A stretch of 64,000 nt of DNA, taken from NCBI GenBank assembly GCA_021404565.1, contig JAAWWF010000005.1, positions 62,001 to 126,000 on the forward strand. The letters run 5' to 3'. Both the position numbers and the translations under genes were made by a program. Source of the stretch: Roseivirga sp. Lineage in GTDB: Bacteria > Bacteroidota > Bacteroidia > Cytophagales > Cyclobacteriaceae. The notes under the pieces are model-generated. The model saw only the letters and a program-made list of their open reading frames with translations, was not told where the DNA came from and did not search any database. Positions 37,501 to 46,106 of this stretch are shown piece by piece; the first letter of the stretch is position 1, and each line of letters starts with the position of its first letter.

Positions 37501-37676
37501 CTGCGAGTTTGACCATTTCTGGTCAGAACCTGTGGTATAAAGCGTTTAATTTCCCGGAGAGTATCAACTTCGATCCGGAAGTACTAAGTCTTGGAGTAGG
37601 TAACGGTAGAGGTTTTGACTTCGTTACTGGCCCGACTTCTAAGAAATATGGAGCGACTTTAAGTCTGAATTTCTAA
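34512..37676 (+). CDS. SusC/RagA-type TonB-linked outer-membrane transporter
   Basis: 1054 residues. Signal peptide 1-20 (ending YIQAQ). Carboxypeptidase-regulatory-like domain about 24-105 (VSGKVTDETGQPLPQVTVLL). Plug domain about 110-250: LRGKVPGVDITS, IIIRGYSSITG, PLFVIDGVPFNT and the SusC signature ISILKGLSATVLYGEAGRNG. From about 255 a 22-stranded beta-barrel follows, ending in the aromatic C-terminus (LSLNF). SusC proteins import oligosaccharides or peptides across the outer membrane with energy from TonB-ExbBD, with the SusD partner acting as a lid. That partner is the next gene, 17 bases downstream. No glycoside hydrolase or protease accompanies the operon, so the substrate cannot be inferred. 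Confidence 0.95.
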   Translation: MKRVLLTLLMSVLVCVYIQAQTRTVSGKVTDETGQPLPQVTVLLKGTTTGTPTDADGNFRLSVPDTGGTLLFRFLGYVTQEIEIGSQSVINLQLQPEVTDVGEVVVTALGITREKASLGYAVTSIGTNDIQSRPEADVSRILRGKVPGVDITSTSGLAGSGTNIIIRGYSSITGNNQPLFVIDGVPFNTDTNSDRGFAGGGATASSRFLDLDPNNIADISILKGLSATVLYGEAGRNGVVLVTTKTGSGDTGGSKKMDISFTQSVFNNQVGGVVDDQDQYGNGWQNFASAAFSNWGAPFDQPNRNGLTNGTIPHPYSRAALNDVFPELIGARYDYRAYDNLQNFFTKGTQTNTSLNINSRLGNASSVSMAYGLLSDNGYIDTNDFTKHNVSLGFRTKLENGLSVNASANFITSERNTPPAAPIFSSNPAGNTSLFSNVLYTPRSVDLHGLAYERPDDNSSIYYRGGNDIQHPLWTKNNVNDFEKVNRFFGNATFNYQIADWLNVSYRFGIDTYDQQQDFTQNKGGRQNPDGLFTTSDRSNTITDQVLTFSANKDINADLNINGLLGVNLRRATSSQNFIRSTQQFIYGLFTHNNFITNVASSGISEVNTNGIYGQVSLGYRSALYLNLSARNDWTSTLEQDNRSVFYPSVSMSILPFDLAQTQVNGIEYLKVRLGYGTSAGYPGPYQTRNILSTSPNRFIDGGGSIINSNSISTRFGNPNLTRELHEEFELGIEARMLNNKVNLDLSFYQKKSSDLIIDLDLDPSTGFTNSTINAAEIENKGLEAQVSVRLVEKADWNVMSTVNFTTNEGTVNAVAPGIDQVLISGFSFLGNFAIPGQPYGIIQGSKIQRDAASGLPLISSSGTYQQATDIGIIGDPNPDYNLSWINEIGYKFVSLRVQLDYVHGGDIWGSTASTLTGRGIAGETGFDRFVPVITTGVKADGSPNDVQITPNRHYWEHTGVFYDENRIFDGTTLRLREISLSITAPSSWLTKTPFGAASLTISGQNLWYKAFNFPESINFDPEVLSLGVGNGRGFDFVTGPTSKKYGATLSLNF

Positions 37677-37693
37677 TCCAAACCTTTTTAAGA

Positions 37694-39349
37694 ATGAAAT
37701 TGAAAAAACATATATCAATTGTCTTATTGGTTGTGCTTGCAGGGTTTGCTTCATGCGATGATCAGTTTGACCTTGACTTACAGCTTAACCCGAATGCGGT
37801 AACTGAAGAAAATGCAGATGTAGATCTGTTCTTCAATGCGATACAGCTAAATCTTGCGGGCTTTTTTAATAATGCCTCTAACCTGACAATGCCAGCAGTA
37901 AGAATGACTGCCATGACAGGTGGTAATAATTATGAGAATAATTGGAGTCCAAATTCATTTAATGGATTATGGAATAGTGCATATGCGTCAATTTTTCCGG
38001 ACATCAATGCAATGATTGTCATTGCCGAAGAACGGGAACAATTTGTTCATGTAGGTGCAGGCCAGATAATGCAGGGATACGTACTTATGACTTTGGTAGA
38101 TTTCTTCGGAGATATTCCATGGACTGAGGCGCTTCAGGGTGTAAGTGTTCCGAGCCCCGCATCAGACGATGACGAGGGAATCTATACGGTTGCTCTGAAC
38201 TTGTTGGATGCAGGAATTGCGAGCTTGGCTAAGACCAGCCGTGGTACTCCCAGCAACGACTTCTTTTATGGAGGAGATGCTGCTCAATGGACCAAGGCGG
38301 CCAATACGTTCAAGATGAAGGCGTATTTGAATATGGGCAATACTTCAGGTTTTAATTCTATTGTTTCCAGTGGCAACTACATTAGCTCATCGGCTGATGA
38401 TTTTGCTTTCCCTTATGGTACTAATAGAGTGAACCCTAATTCGAGACACCCCTTTTATAACGAGCAGTATGAAGTAGGTGGCGGACGCTATCATTCAAAT
38501 GCTTTCATGTACGAATTGGCTTTCCGTAAGTCTGTTCCAGACCCAAGAGTCAGGTATTATTATTATCGTCAGGATTTGGATCCGGCATCTGCAGATCAGT
38601 TTACTTTAGACTGTCCGTTTGCAGTAAAGCCATTCCATTATCCCTCGGATATGGTTTTCTGTCTGGCAACGCCTGATAATACCGATCCAAATGCCAGTCT
38701 TGGTTATTGGGGGCGTGACCACGGTAACAATGATGGTACTCCACCAGATGGGCACCTTAAAACTTCCTGGGGTGCTTATCCTGCCGCTGGTAAGTTTGAT
38801 GCTGATGATGCTACGGATGTTAAAAATGCCGGAACAGATGGAGGACTAGGTGGCGGAATTGCTCCTATTATGATGTCATCTTTTGTGGACTTTATGAGAG
38901 CTGAATCAGCCTTGGATGGAGGAGATGCTGCTACTGCCAGAACCCTGATGGAGGCTGGAATGCGTAACTCAATAGACAGAGTAATGAGCTTCTCAGCAAG
39001 TGTTACAGATGTTGATGCAGCTTTCGCACCATCACAAGCAGATATTGATGCTTATGTCGCTGAAGTACTGGGTGAGTACGATGCGGGTGATGCCGCCACT
39101 AAAATGGATCTTTTGCAGCAGCAAAATCACTTTGCGATGTTTGGTAATGGTTATGAAACCTATAATGCCTACAGAAGAACGGCTGCTCCGAGAAATCTAC
39201 AATTCGGTAGAGAGGCTGACTTAAGAGAGTTTCCAAGGTTGATGCTTTATCCTGCAGATTATGTAAACCTGAATGCTTCTATCTCTGGTAACAGAGTCAT
39301 TAGTGAACAGGTATTTTGGGACACATTACCAGCAGGTGCGGTAGATTAA
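37694..39349 (+). CDS. SusD/RagB-type surface lipoprotein
   Basis: 551 residues. Signal peptide and lipobox FASC (Cys21), with DD directly after the Cys, consistent with surface-exported Bacteroidota lipoproteins. The sequence has the alpha-helical SusD-like layout: a helical N-terminal half (IQLNLAGFFNNASNLTMPAV, MQGYVLMTLVDFFGDIPWTEA at about 130-150, where DFFGDIPWTEAL is the SusD hallmark), TPR-like helices, and the C-terminal YETYNAYRRTAAPR, which corresponds to the common E-x-YxxxRR motif. It binds substrate at the cell surface and closes the SusC channel. Members of this subtype are often annotated SusD/RagB family or SusD-like 2. Confidence 0.93.
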   Translation: MKLKKHISIVLLVVLAGFASCDDQFDLDLQLNPNAVTEENADVDLFFNAIQLNLAGFFNNASNLTMPAVRMTAMTGGNNYENNWSPNSFNGLWNSAYASIFPDINAMIVIAEEREQFVHVGAGQIMQGYVLMTLVDFFGDIPWTEALQGVSVPSPASDDDEGIYTVALNLLDAGIASLAKTSRGTPSNDFFYGGDAAQWTKAANTFKMKAYLNMGNTSGFNSIVSSGNYISSSADDFAFPYGTNRVNPNSRHPFYNEQYEVGGGRYHSNAFMYELAFRKSVPDPRVRYYYYRQDLDPASADQFTLDCPFAVKPFHYPSDMVFCLATPDNTDPNASLGYWGRDHGNNDGTPPDGHLKTSWGAYPAAGKFDADDATDVKNAGTDGGLGGGIAPIMMSSFVDFMRAESALDGGDAATARTLMEAGMRNSIDRVMSFSASVTDVDAAFAPSQADIDAYVAEVLGEYDAGDAATKMDLLQQQNHFAMFGNGYETYNAYRRTAAPRNLQFGREADLREFPRLMLYPADYVNLNASISGNRVISEQVFWDTLPAGAVD

Positions 39350-39363
39350 ACGAGAGATTAATT

Positions 39364-40329
39364 ATGAGAAAGATTAAAAATATATTTTTAGCATTTTTAG
39401 CCCTTGTCGTGGTAGCTTGTGGTGATCCGGAACTACCATTTGAGACCTTTGAGGATCTGGAAAAAGGTGCATTTGCAAGAAGATTATCTCTGACAGGAGC
39501 TTTTACTTTTGGTCAGGCAGCTTCTTCGTCTTATTCAGGCTCAGTTGAGTTTTATAGCGGTGAGCAGGGTAGAGATGTTGCATCTTACGACTGGACGGTG
39601 GAATACACTGGAGTGGCTGGAGACAGAGCTGCGGTAAACTTCCTGTCGATTCCGTCAAGTTCATTTGGTACAAATTCAGATACAGGCCTGCCAATGGCAA
39701 CTTTTAATCTGGGTATGAATGATGCCTTAAGTGCTTTAGGTTTAACCGAGTCCGATATTACCGGTGGAGACAGATTCCGCTTCAGAGCCACTGTTACTTT
39801 AAATAATGGTAAATCATACGGTGCGGATAACACAGGTACTAATGTTGTTTCATCGTCAACTTTTGCCGCTTTGGTGCTGTTGGATGCTAACGTTGTTTGT
39901 GTTTCCGATTTAGGAGGTACTATTAATTACAGTAATGCCAATATGGCTCGCGGTACTGGTAGTGGTGGTTTAGGTGCCGCTTGCGGTGCGGCTATTACCG
40001 GTTCTTTTGATATTGTAGACGATGGTGATGGTAACTATACTTTTAGCGCCCCTAACGGAAACAATGACCAATCTTTTGGTATGTTCGATTCTTGCTGGAG
40101 TGATGATCCTGGTACCGGAGACAGAGGTATGACTGACGTTTGCGGACTTGTGGATAACAGAGGTACAGATAAGTACGGTGATACTTATTACTGGACGGCC
40201 CTTTCAGGAGCCGGTACACCTTCTATAACTTTCGATTGGATCAACGATTGGGGAGACAGAGGTCAGGTAACTCTTACAAGAGGAGATGGAAACAACTGGC
40301 CAGCTGAGCTTAAAACTTCAGATCAATAG
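39364..40329 (+). CDS. Surface lipoprotein of the SusCD operon, unrecognised family
   Basis: 321 residues from the ATG at 39364. An upstream TTG at 39316 lies inside susD and would put 16 polar residues before the signal peptide, so it is rejected. Lipobox VVAC (Cys19) followed by GDPELPFETFEDLEKG. The body is rich in Gly, Asn, Asp and Thr and looks all-beta: an Ig-like segment about 30-175 (SGSVEFYSGEQGRDVASYDW), then about 180-321 with four Cys residues and a final ITFDWINDWGDRGQVTLTRGDG. Third genes of SusCD operons commonly encode surface glycan- or ligand-binding lipoproteins (SusE/F-like), and that role is inferred here. It starts 14 bases after susD and is followed by a terminator. Confidence 0.75.
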   Translation: MRKIKNIFLAFLALVVVACGDPELPFETFEDLEKGAFARRLSLTGAFTFGQAASSSYSGSVEFYSGEQGRDVASYDWTVEYTGVAGDRAAVNFLSIPSSSFGTNSDTGLPMATFNLGMNDALSALGLTESDITGGDRFRFRATVTLNNGKSYGADNTGTNVVSSSTFAALVLLDANVVCVSDLGGTINYSNANMARGTGSGGLGAACGAAITGSFDIVDDGDGNYTFSAPNGNNDQSFGMFDSCWSDDPGTGDRGMTDVCGLVDNRGTDKYGDTYYWTALSGAGTPSITFDWINDWGDRGQVTLTRGDGNNWPAELKTSDQ

Positions 40330-40359
40330 AAATGAAATAATAAATAGATAAGAGAAAAG

Positions 40360-40387
40360 AGCCGGTCCATTGGATCGGCTTTTTTTA
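40360..40387 (+). terminator. Intrinsic terminator of the susC-susD operon
   Basis: AGCCGGTCC pairs with GGATCGGCT (one G-U pair) around ATT, stem at 40360-40380, then a run of T. It begins 30 bases after the lipoprotein stop codon. Confidence 0.85.
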
Positions 40388-40558
40388 TGTCCTTATTTTG
40401 GGTTAACAACTTGAACCTGGCGAGGATAGCCAATTCCCAGATATCTTGTAGAAAGTGCCTGTTGGTGACATGATAAGGGGCTATAGGGGTTGTTTTAAAT
40501 GGGGGGGCAGACGGGTGATAGACCATTGATTCATGAGAAGTTTGACCTGATAGGGCAC

Positions 40559-40586
40559 GAAAAAAGAGCCGGCAAGAACCGGCTCT
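40559..40586 (-). terminator. Intrinsic terminator of the amidohydrolase gene
   Basis: AGAGCCGG and CCGGCTCT form a perfect 8-bp stem with a 6-base loop (40565-40586). Read on the minus strand it is followed by six T (40560-40565). It lies about 25 bases past the amidohydrolase stop codon. Confidence 0.85.
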
Positions 40587-40609
40587 CTCGGGTCAGTGAT
40601 TTTTTGGCA

Positions 40610-42199
40610 CTATTTCGTAGTGAGTTTAAAGGCCATTCCGTTTTTCTTGTCTTCTACCATCTTCTTCACATCTTCCAGCAACTGTTTGGCATCATAGATA
40701 ATGCCATCCTTGATGGTATACTTCACTCCGCCAACTCTGGTTACTTCATTATTGTCGTTTAGCTTGAGTGCTCCGGTGCCGTAAAGCACCTTCATATTCT
40801 GCAAGGGATTTTCCTCCACAATTACAAAGTCTGCATATTTCCCTATTTCTACAGTACCTATTTTGTCAGCCATACCTATGGCTTCAGCACCGTTAAGAGT
40901 TGCTGACATAATTACTTCCAATGGATGAAACCCGGCCTCTCGAAGAAGCTCCAATTCGCGTATATAAGCGAAGCCGTAGAGCTGATAAATGAATCCGGAA
41001 TCCGACCCAGCAGTTACACGCCCTCCTCGGTTTTTATACTCATTAATGAAGGTCATCCATAGTCTGTAGTTTTCTTTCCATTGCACTTCTTCTTCCGTAC
41101 CCCAGTAGAACCAATAAGAGCCATGCGATCGTCTGCTTGGTCTGTAAAACTCCCATAGGGAAGGAAGGGTGTAGTCCTTATGCCATTCGGCTGTATAAGC
41201 CCTCATCAGGTCTCTGCTGGCCTCGTAAATGTTGAAGGTAGGATCAAGTGTGAAATCGAGCTCCAGCAGTTCATCCATAACTTTATTCCAATGGTCTGAA
41301 TAGGGAGCAGCGGCCTGTTTCCATAACCTGCCAGCTTCCCCAAAACGATCCTGCTCATTTCGGTAGTTATAGTCCAGGCTATAGTTTTGTACTTTTCTGT
41401 CTGTAAAAAGTGCTTCGGGCAAACCATACCAATGTTCCATTGAAGTAAGCCCTGCTCTTGCAGAATTAAGCACATTCCATCTGACTACGTCCATCTGGGC
41501 GTGGTGCATGGCTGAGCGAAGCCCCAGCCTTTTGTTCTCTTCCAAAGCAGCTTGCATGATGTCCGGAGCTGCCCCGAAAAATTTGATACCATCGGCTCCC
41601 TTGTCTGCATTATCGCGTACCCATTGGCGTGCCAGCTCGGGAGTGGAAATCGGTTCCTTAGCCCCTTGCCCAAAACCTGTATATGCCAGTATTCGAGGGG
41701 CTGTAATGGTGTTTTTATTACTCTTTTCCTTGTGCTCCAGTGTCCATTTCAATCCATTACCGGCTGAAGGATCGCGAATGGTGGTAATGCCATGAGCCAG
41801 CCAGAGTTTAAAGACATACTCTGCCGGGGTGCCTTGTCCGGTTCCACCAATATGGCCGTGCATATCAACAAAACCGGGCATAAGATACATTCCTTCAGCA
41901 TCCAGTTCCTGATCTCCGGCTCTGGCTTTCGGTCTGTCCTGCTCTCTTATGGGAAGCCCCGGGTAGCCTACATTGTGAATGCCTTTGATAATGTTTTGCT
42001 CCACCACAATGTCTACGGGGCCTGTAGGGGGGGCACCATTTCCATTGATGAGTGTGACTCCACGAATGATAAGTCTGCTAAACGGACCATCTCCTTCATT
42101 CCGCTTTGGAGCATCAGGAATCTGGGAAAGGGCTACAGAAGTAACAAAAAGTAAACAAGCCAGTAAAACACTGGCTCTTTTGGGAAATAACTCCATCAT
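40610..42199 (-). CDS. Secreted amidohydrolase-family metal-dependent hydrolase
   Basis: 529 residues. The N-terminus (MMELFPKRASVLLACLLFVTSVALSQ) is a signal peptide. The amidohydrolase superfamily layout is clear: a beta domain with LIIRGVTLINGNG, the metal-binding HxH in LMPGFVDMHGHIGG (about 107-120), later histidines in HHAQMD and SMEHWYG, and the TAGSDSGF segment carrying the catalytic Asp (about 395-402). It ends with GTVEIGKYADFVIVEENPL, the typical return to the beta domain. Family members hydrolyse cyclic amides, dipeptides or related C-N bonds. The secreted form and the imidazolonepropionase/prolidase-like ending suggest a periplasmic peptide or amide substrate, not identifiable here. 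Monocistronic. Confidence 0.88.
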   Translation of the reverse strand: MMELFPKRASVLLACLLFVTSVALSQIPDAPKRNEGDGPFSRLIIRGVTLINGNGAPPTGPVDIVVEQNIIKGIHNVGYPGLPIREQDRPKARAGDQELDAEGMYLMPGFVDMHGHIGGTGQGTPAEYVFKLWLAHGITTIRDPSAGNGLKWTLEHKEKSNKNTITAPRILAYTGFGQGAKEPISTPELARQWVRDNADKGADGIKFFGAAPDIMQAALEENKRLGLRSAMHHAQMDVVRWNVLNSARAGLTSMEHWYGLPEALFTDRKVQNYSLDYNYRNEQDRFGEAGRLWKQAAAPYSDHWNKVMDELLELDFTLDPTFNIYEASRDLMRAYTAEWHKDYTLPSLWEFYRPSRRSHGSYWFYWGTEEEVQWKENYRLWMTFINEYKNRGGRVTAGSDSGFIYQLYGFAYIRELELLREAGFHPLEVIMSATLNGAEAIGMADKIGTVEIGKYADFVIVEENPLQNMKVLYGTGALKLNDNNEVTRVGGVKYTIKDGIIYDAKQLLEDVKKMVEDKKNGMAFKLTTK

Positions 42200-42289
42200 A
42201 TTGAGCGGTTGATTTTTGTAAGAAGATAGGAATTTGCCAACCGCTTTACAAGATGGCTTTTACATGAGGTTACGGAGTGCTTTTAAATA

Positions 42290-42661
42290 TCAGCTGCTTC
42301 GTTTCTTGACCTTTTTGCTAAGCTTCAGGTCAAAGGTCTGTTGACCTAGCTTCCATTTACCGTCTACTGTGTTATTGTTCAGTGTTCCTTCATAATCTCC
42401 CTGTACCTGATTTGATTTCATTTTGAGAATGCCTTCCTTAAATGAGACTTCATCTACCTTAATGCCAAAAGCATTTTGATCCGGACTGTCCATAGTGGCA
42501 GACAAAGCTTCACCATCATATTTAATGTGGAAAACAACCTTTATGTCTGTTTCCTGTACCGAAATACTGCCTTCCCAGTCACCGGCTACCTTCAGGTATT
42601 GACTTTGGCCCATGGCCGCGAAACTTATCAGGGTCAGAAAAACGATGCTTAATAATCTCAT
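42290..42661 (-). CDS. Small secreted beta-rich protein, hydrolase-N-domain type
   Basis: 123 residues from the ATG at 42659-42661, chosen because it opens a signal peptide (MRLLSIVFLTLISFAAMGQ). A longer frame from 42751 would put 30 unrelated residues first. The mature part (VAGDWEGSISVQETDIKVVF, ATMDSPDQNAFGIKVDEVSF, GDYEGTLNNNTVDGKWKLG) matches the beta-domain that often precedes alpha/beta hydrolase domains in secreted Bacteroidota proteins. Here it stands alone, without the hydrolase. Function unknown. Confidence 0.7.
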   Translation of the reverse strand: MRLLSIVFLTLISFAAMGQSQYLKVAGDWEGSISVQETDIKVVFHIKYDGEALSATMDSPDQNAFGIKVDEVSFKEGILKMKSNQVQGDYEGTLNNNTVDGKWKLGQQTFDLKLSKKVKKRSS

Positions 42662-42774
42662 TGCGGTTCCTGTTTTCAAATTGTCAAAAGATATAGTTGG
42701 CAAGCTACCAAAAATATGCCAAACGTAATTGAGCGAGAGGTTGGCAGGCATGAAACAAAACCCGGGACAGCCTG

Positions 42775-45312
42775 TTAATTGACTTCACTTCTCAGCACCT
42801 CCAGAGGTGGCCTGCTCAAAATACCACGGCTGTTAAATAAGCCGATGAGAATGGTGAGGCCTGTAATGGCCACATAGACTCCTACTATGGGGAGGACGTT
42901 TGGCACGAATTCCGATTCGAAGGAGAAATAGGCCAATGCCCAGCTTCCTCCTAAGGCTAATAGAATACCCGATAACGAAGCCAGACTCCCCAAAAAGAAG
43001 TATTCCAGGGTATTGATGGTAAGAATCTGTTTTTTGCTTCCTCCGATAGTTCTCAACAGGATACTTTCCTTAATCCGCTGATACTTGGAGAGAATTACGG
43101 ACCCGGTAAGAACCAGGAGGCCGGTAATGATGCTGAAGAGTGCCATGAACCGGATGACAAAAGAGATTTTACCCAGAATTTCGTCAACAGTATTCAGGAT
43201 AAGGCCTATATCAATGACTGAGATATTCGGATAGTTTTTGACTATTTCTCTTTGATAAGAGGCACCTGATTCTGTGGAGCCAATGCGCGTAATAAGCACA
43301 TGAAATTGAGGGGCGGGTTCCAGCACGTTTTCTGGAAATAAGACAAGGAAGTTGGTTTGAACACGGTTCCAGTCTATTTCCCTTAAGCCTCCTACATAGG
43401 TTTTTATTGGAACACCCTGTACGTTCCACACCAGCTCATCTCCTGGTTCAATGTGCTGACGCTCTGCAAAGCCCTGATCTATCGTAACAAAAACAGAATC
43501 TGATGGGCTTGTGACTTTCCGAAGCTCTCCTTTAACGAGCTGTTCGGACTCTATAAGGCTATCGCGATAGCTCACTCTGAACTCCCGGTTAAAGAGAAAA
43601 TTTCGGTATTCGATGGTGCTGTCGGCCATCGCCTGTTTTTGAGTAACGCTGTTGATTGTCTGCAGACGCATTGTTACAATGGGCACCTGTTGTAAAACAG
43701 GCAGACCAGTTTCCCGCGTAAACTCGGCAATCTGATCTTTTTGTGAGCTCTGAATATCAAAGAGCATCATATTGGGGCGGTCGTTATCTGTAGTGATTTC
43801 TACCTGGCTGATGAGCAGACCCTGAATGAAATACAGGGTAGTGATAAGGGCGGTACCCAAGCCTATTGAGGCGATGAGAATGGAGGTCTGATTGTTGGGC
43901 CTGTATAAATTAGCCAGACTCTGACGCCAGGCAAAACTCCAGCTTGACGGAAAGAAGCGTTTTACCACCCACATGGCCAGTCTGGCAATAAGTGCCAGAA
44001 AACCAAATGCCAGTACAATGAATATTGTAAAGTAAATGCTATCTGCCAGGTCTTGAATCTGGATGTAGGCAAAGGTCACCACAAAAAGAATTATGCCAAG
44101 ATAAACCAGCCATCTCAAAGGATCTTTGTAGGCTTTTGTGTCTTCTGTCGTATTTCGTAAAGTGATCAGGGGGGACGCCTTTCTTACCCCCAACAAAGGA
44201 TTCAAAGCAAAAAGGATAGAGATGATAATACCGGTAACTACCCCACTGAGAATAGACTTCCAGGAAATGGCCAGGTTTACTTCAACCGGCAGAAAATCTG
44301 CAAATACTTCGGGAAGAATGGTTTGAATGACGGTGCCCAGTAAGGCACCTAAGACAGAACCTATCAGCCCGATGATGGCGATTTGTATCAGGTAGATCAT
44401 AAAGGTGTCGATACCGCGGGCACCAAGACACCTGAGAATGGCTACGGTTTTGATCTTCTCTTTGATATAAATGTGCACGGCACTGGCTACACCAACACAA
44501 CCAAGAAGTAAGGCAACAAAAGCTACAAGGTTGAGAAAACTCTGCAGGTCTTCAAAAGTGCGGCCTGTATCCTCCTTCCGTTCTTCCACAGAATCAGCAC
44601 TGATGCCATCTAACCTTAATTCCTCGCGGTCCTTCTCAAAGCGTGCATCCAGGTCATAGTCATCGGGCAGGTTGTTGAGTTTATAGAACCTTCTATAAAA
44701 CACCCGACTTCCTTTTTGAATAAGCTTGGTGTCATCCAGATAGTCCATGGGAATATAGACGGCAGGGGCTATCAGGGTAGCTGCTATTGATTGAGAGGGA
44801 GAGCTTATCAACTGCCCTTCGATCACAAAGGTCTGCCTCCCTACTCTTACCGAGTCTCCAATATTGACATCATACTGGATCATAATGCTTTGGTCAACAA
44901 GGGCTTTAGGGCCACCTTTTCGGAAACTCCTCGCAGCAGATTCCGGGTAAGACTCCATTTCGCCATAGTAGGGAAAATCACCTTCCAATGCCCTTACATC
45001 TACCAAACGACTTTCCTGATTTTTTGGGAAGAAGATCATGCTGGCAAAGCTGTTTTCGTAAGATACCTCGAAGTCAAGGGAGTCTATGAAGTCATATTGA
45101 TAGTCAGGTTTATTGGAGGCCAGTTCCACATCAGCACCTAAGAGTTCTTTGGCCTGTCCATTGATATCATCCTTTAGATTTTCACCAAATGAGTTGATTG
45201 CCACCAGGGCAGCAATCCCTAGTATAATTGAAGATATAAACAGAAGAAGGCGGGATTTGCTCTTGCGGCTATCACGCCAGGCCATCAAAAGAAGCCAGTT
45301 AAACTTATTCAA
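42775..45312 (-). CDS. ABC transporter permease, YbbP/FtsX type
   Basis: 845 residues with about ten membrane helices in the YbbP arrangement: helix 1 at about 20-42, a large periplasmic domain (45-255), then a bundle around 260-385 (FLNLVAFVALLLGCVGVASA, VAILRCLGARGIDTFMIYLI). Two more helices follow at about 400-455, a second periplasmic domain, and C-terminal helices with ESILLRTIGGSKKQILTINTLEY (about 755-777). The FtsX signatures are visible in both halves. It overlaps the ATPase gene by 8 bases, so the two make one transporter. With the divergent tesA-like gene the locus repeats the E. coli tesA/ybbA/ybbP order. Substrate not established; lipid or lysophospholipid handling is an inference from the esterase. 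Confidence 0.88.
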   Translation of the reverse strand: MNKFNWLLLMAWRDSRKSKSRLLLFISSIILGIAALVAINSFGENLKDDINGQAKELLGADVELASNKPDYQYDFIDSLDFEVSYENSFASMIFFPKNQESRLVDVRALEGDFPYYGEMESYPESAARSFRKGGPKALVDQSIMIQYDVNIGDSVRVGRQTFVIEGQLISSPSQSIAATLIAPAVYIPMDYLDDTKLIQKGSRVFYRRFYKLNNLPDDYDLDARFEKDREELRLDGISADSVEERKEDTGRTFEDLQSFLNLVAFVALLLGCVGVASAVHIYIKEKIKTVAILRCLGARGIDTFMIYLIQIAIIGLIGSVLGALLGTVIQTILPEVFADFLPVEVNLAISWKSILSGVVTGIIISILFALNPLLGVRKASPLITLRNTTEDTKAYKDPLRWLVYLGIILFVVTFAYIQIQDLADSIYFTIFIVLAFGFLALIARLAMWVVKRFFPSSWSFAWRQSLANLYRPNNQTSILIASIGLGTALITTLYFIQGLLISQVEITTDNDRPNMMLFDIQSSQKDQIAEFTRETGLPVLQQVPIVTMRLQTINSVTQKQAMADSTIEYRNFLFNREFRVSYRDSLIESEQLVKGELRKVTSPSDSVFVTIDQGFAERQHIEPGDELVWNVQGVPIKTYVGGLREIDWNRVQTNFLVLFPENVLEPAPQFHVLITRIGSTESGASYQREIVKNYPNISVIDIGLILNTVDEILGKISFVIRFMALFSIITGLLVLTGSVILSKYQRIKESILLRTIGGSKKQILTINTLEYFFLGSLASLSGILLALGGSWALAYFSFESEFVPNVLPIVGVYVAITGLTILIGLFNSRGILSRPPLEVLRSEVN

Positions 45313-46024
45313 CGCTGGTAGTATTTTCGTTTACAGCTGTATTTTGAGTCTTGGTATCTGAAACAGCCTGCCCTCCTTTGATCCGGATGATCCGCTCTGT
45401 TTTACCGGCCAGCTCCAGGTCGTGGGTTACGAGGGCCAGGGTGGTGCCTGCCTCCTTGTTGAGGTCGAATAATAGCTCTTCTACTTTTAGTGAGGTCTCT
45501 TCATCCAGGTTACCGGTTGGTTCATCGGCAAAAAGAATCTTTGGTTTGTTTGAGAAGGCCCTGGCTATAGAGATGCGTTGTTGTTCTCCACCCGAAAGCT
45601 GGGTAGGATAATGATCGTGCCGATCAATCAGACCAACTCGCCCTAATAGCTCCATGGCACTTTTTTTGATATTCTTTTCTCCTCTTAGCTCCATGGGTAC
45701 CATTACATTTTCGAGCGCAGTGAGGGTGGGGAGCAGCTGGAAATTCTGAAATACAAAGCCCACGTATTTATTGCGCACGGCAGCGCGTTGGTCTTCATTC
45801 ATTTGACTAAAGCTGTTGCCATTTAAAGTTACCAGGCCAGAACTGGCATGATCAAGTCCGGCACAGAGTCCAAGCAAGGTGGTTTTACCACTACCAGAAG
45901 GCCCCACGATAGAGAAAGTGTCGCCAGATTGAATTTCAAAACTAATATTGGAGAGTACCGTAAGCTCTTTGGACCCACTTTTGTAGGTCTTTGTGAGGTC
46001 TTTGACCTCCAGTATTTGCGCCAT
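45305..46024 (-). CDS. ABC transporter ATP-binding protein, YbbA/LolD type
   Basis: 239 residues, one nucleotide-binding domain: Walker A GPSGSGKT (about 39-46), Q-loop in VFQNFQLLP (about 90-98), signature LSGGEQQR (about 143-150), Walker B ILFADEPTGNLDE (about 163-175) and switch His in LVTHDLELA. This matches the LolD/MacB/YbbA subfamily that partners FtsX-type permeases. The permease gene overlaps its end by 8 bases. A divergent TesA-type esterase starts 82 bases away. Confidence 0.93.
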   Translation of the reverse strand: MAQILEVKDLTKTYKSGSKELTVLSNISFEIQSGDTFSIVGPSGSGKTTLLGLCAGLDHASSGLVTLNGNSFSQMNEDQRAAVRNKYVGFVFQNFQLLPTLTALENVMVPMELRGEKNIKKSAMELLGRVGLIDRHDHYPTQLSGGEQQRISIARAFSNKPKILFADEPTGNLDEETSLKVEELLFDLNKEAGTTLALVTHDLELAGKTERIIRIKGGQAVSDTKTQNTAVNENTTSVE

Positions 46025-46106
46025 GTGATTTGTTAATAGTATGGTATATTGAAGACGAAATAGTTTGAGTAATGTTTATAGTTAGTATACATAACCCGTT
46101 AAAACA

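Noticed and set aside
39316-39363. TTG start for the third SusCD lipoprotein
   Set aside because: It lies within susD and would put polar residues before the lipoprotein signal. ATG 39364 fits.
40499-40762. 87-codon plus-strand ORF after the SusCD operon
   Set aside because: It runs through the amidohydrolase terminator hairpin and then antisense to the amidohydrolase gene.
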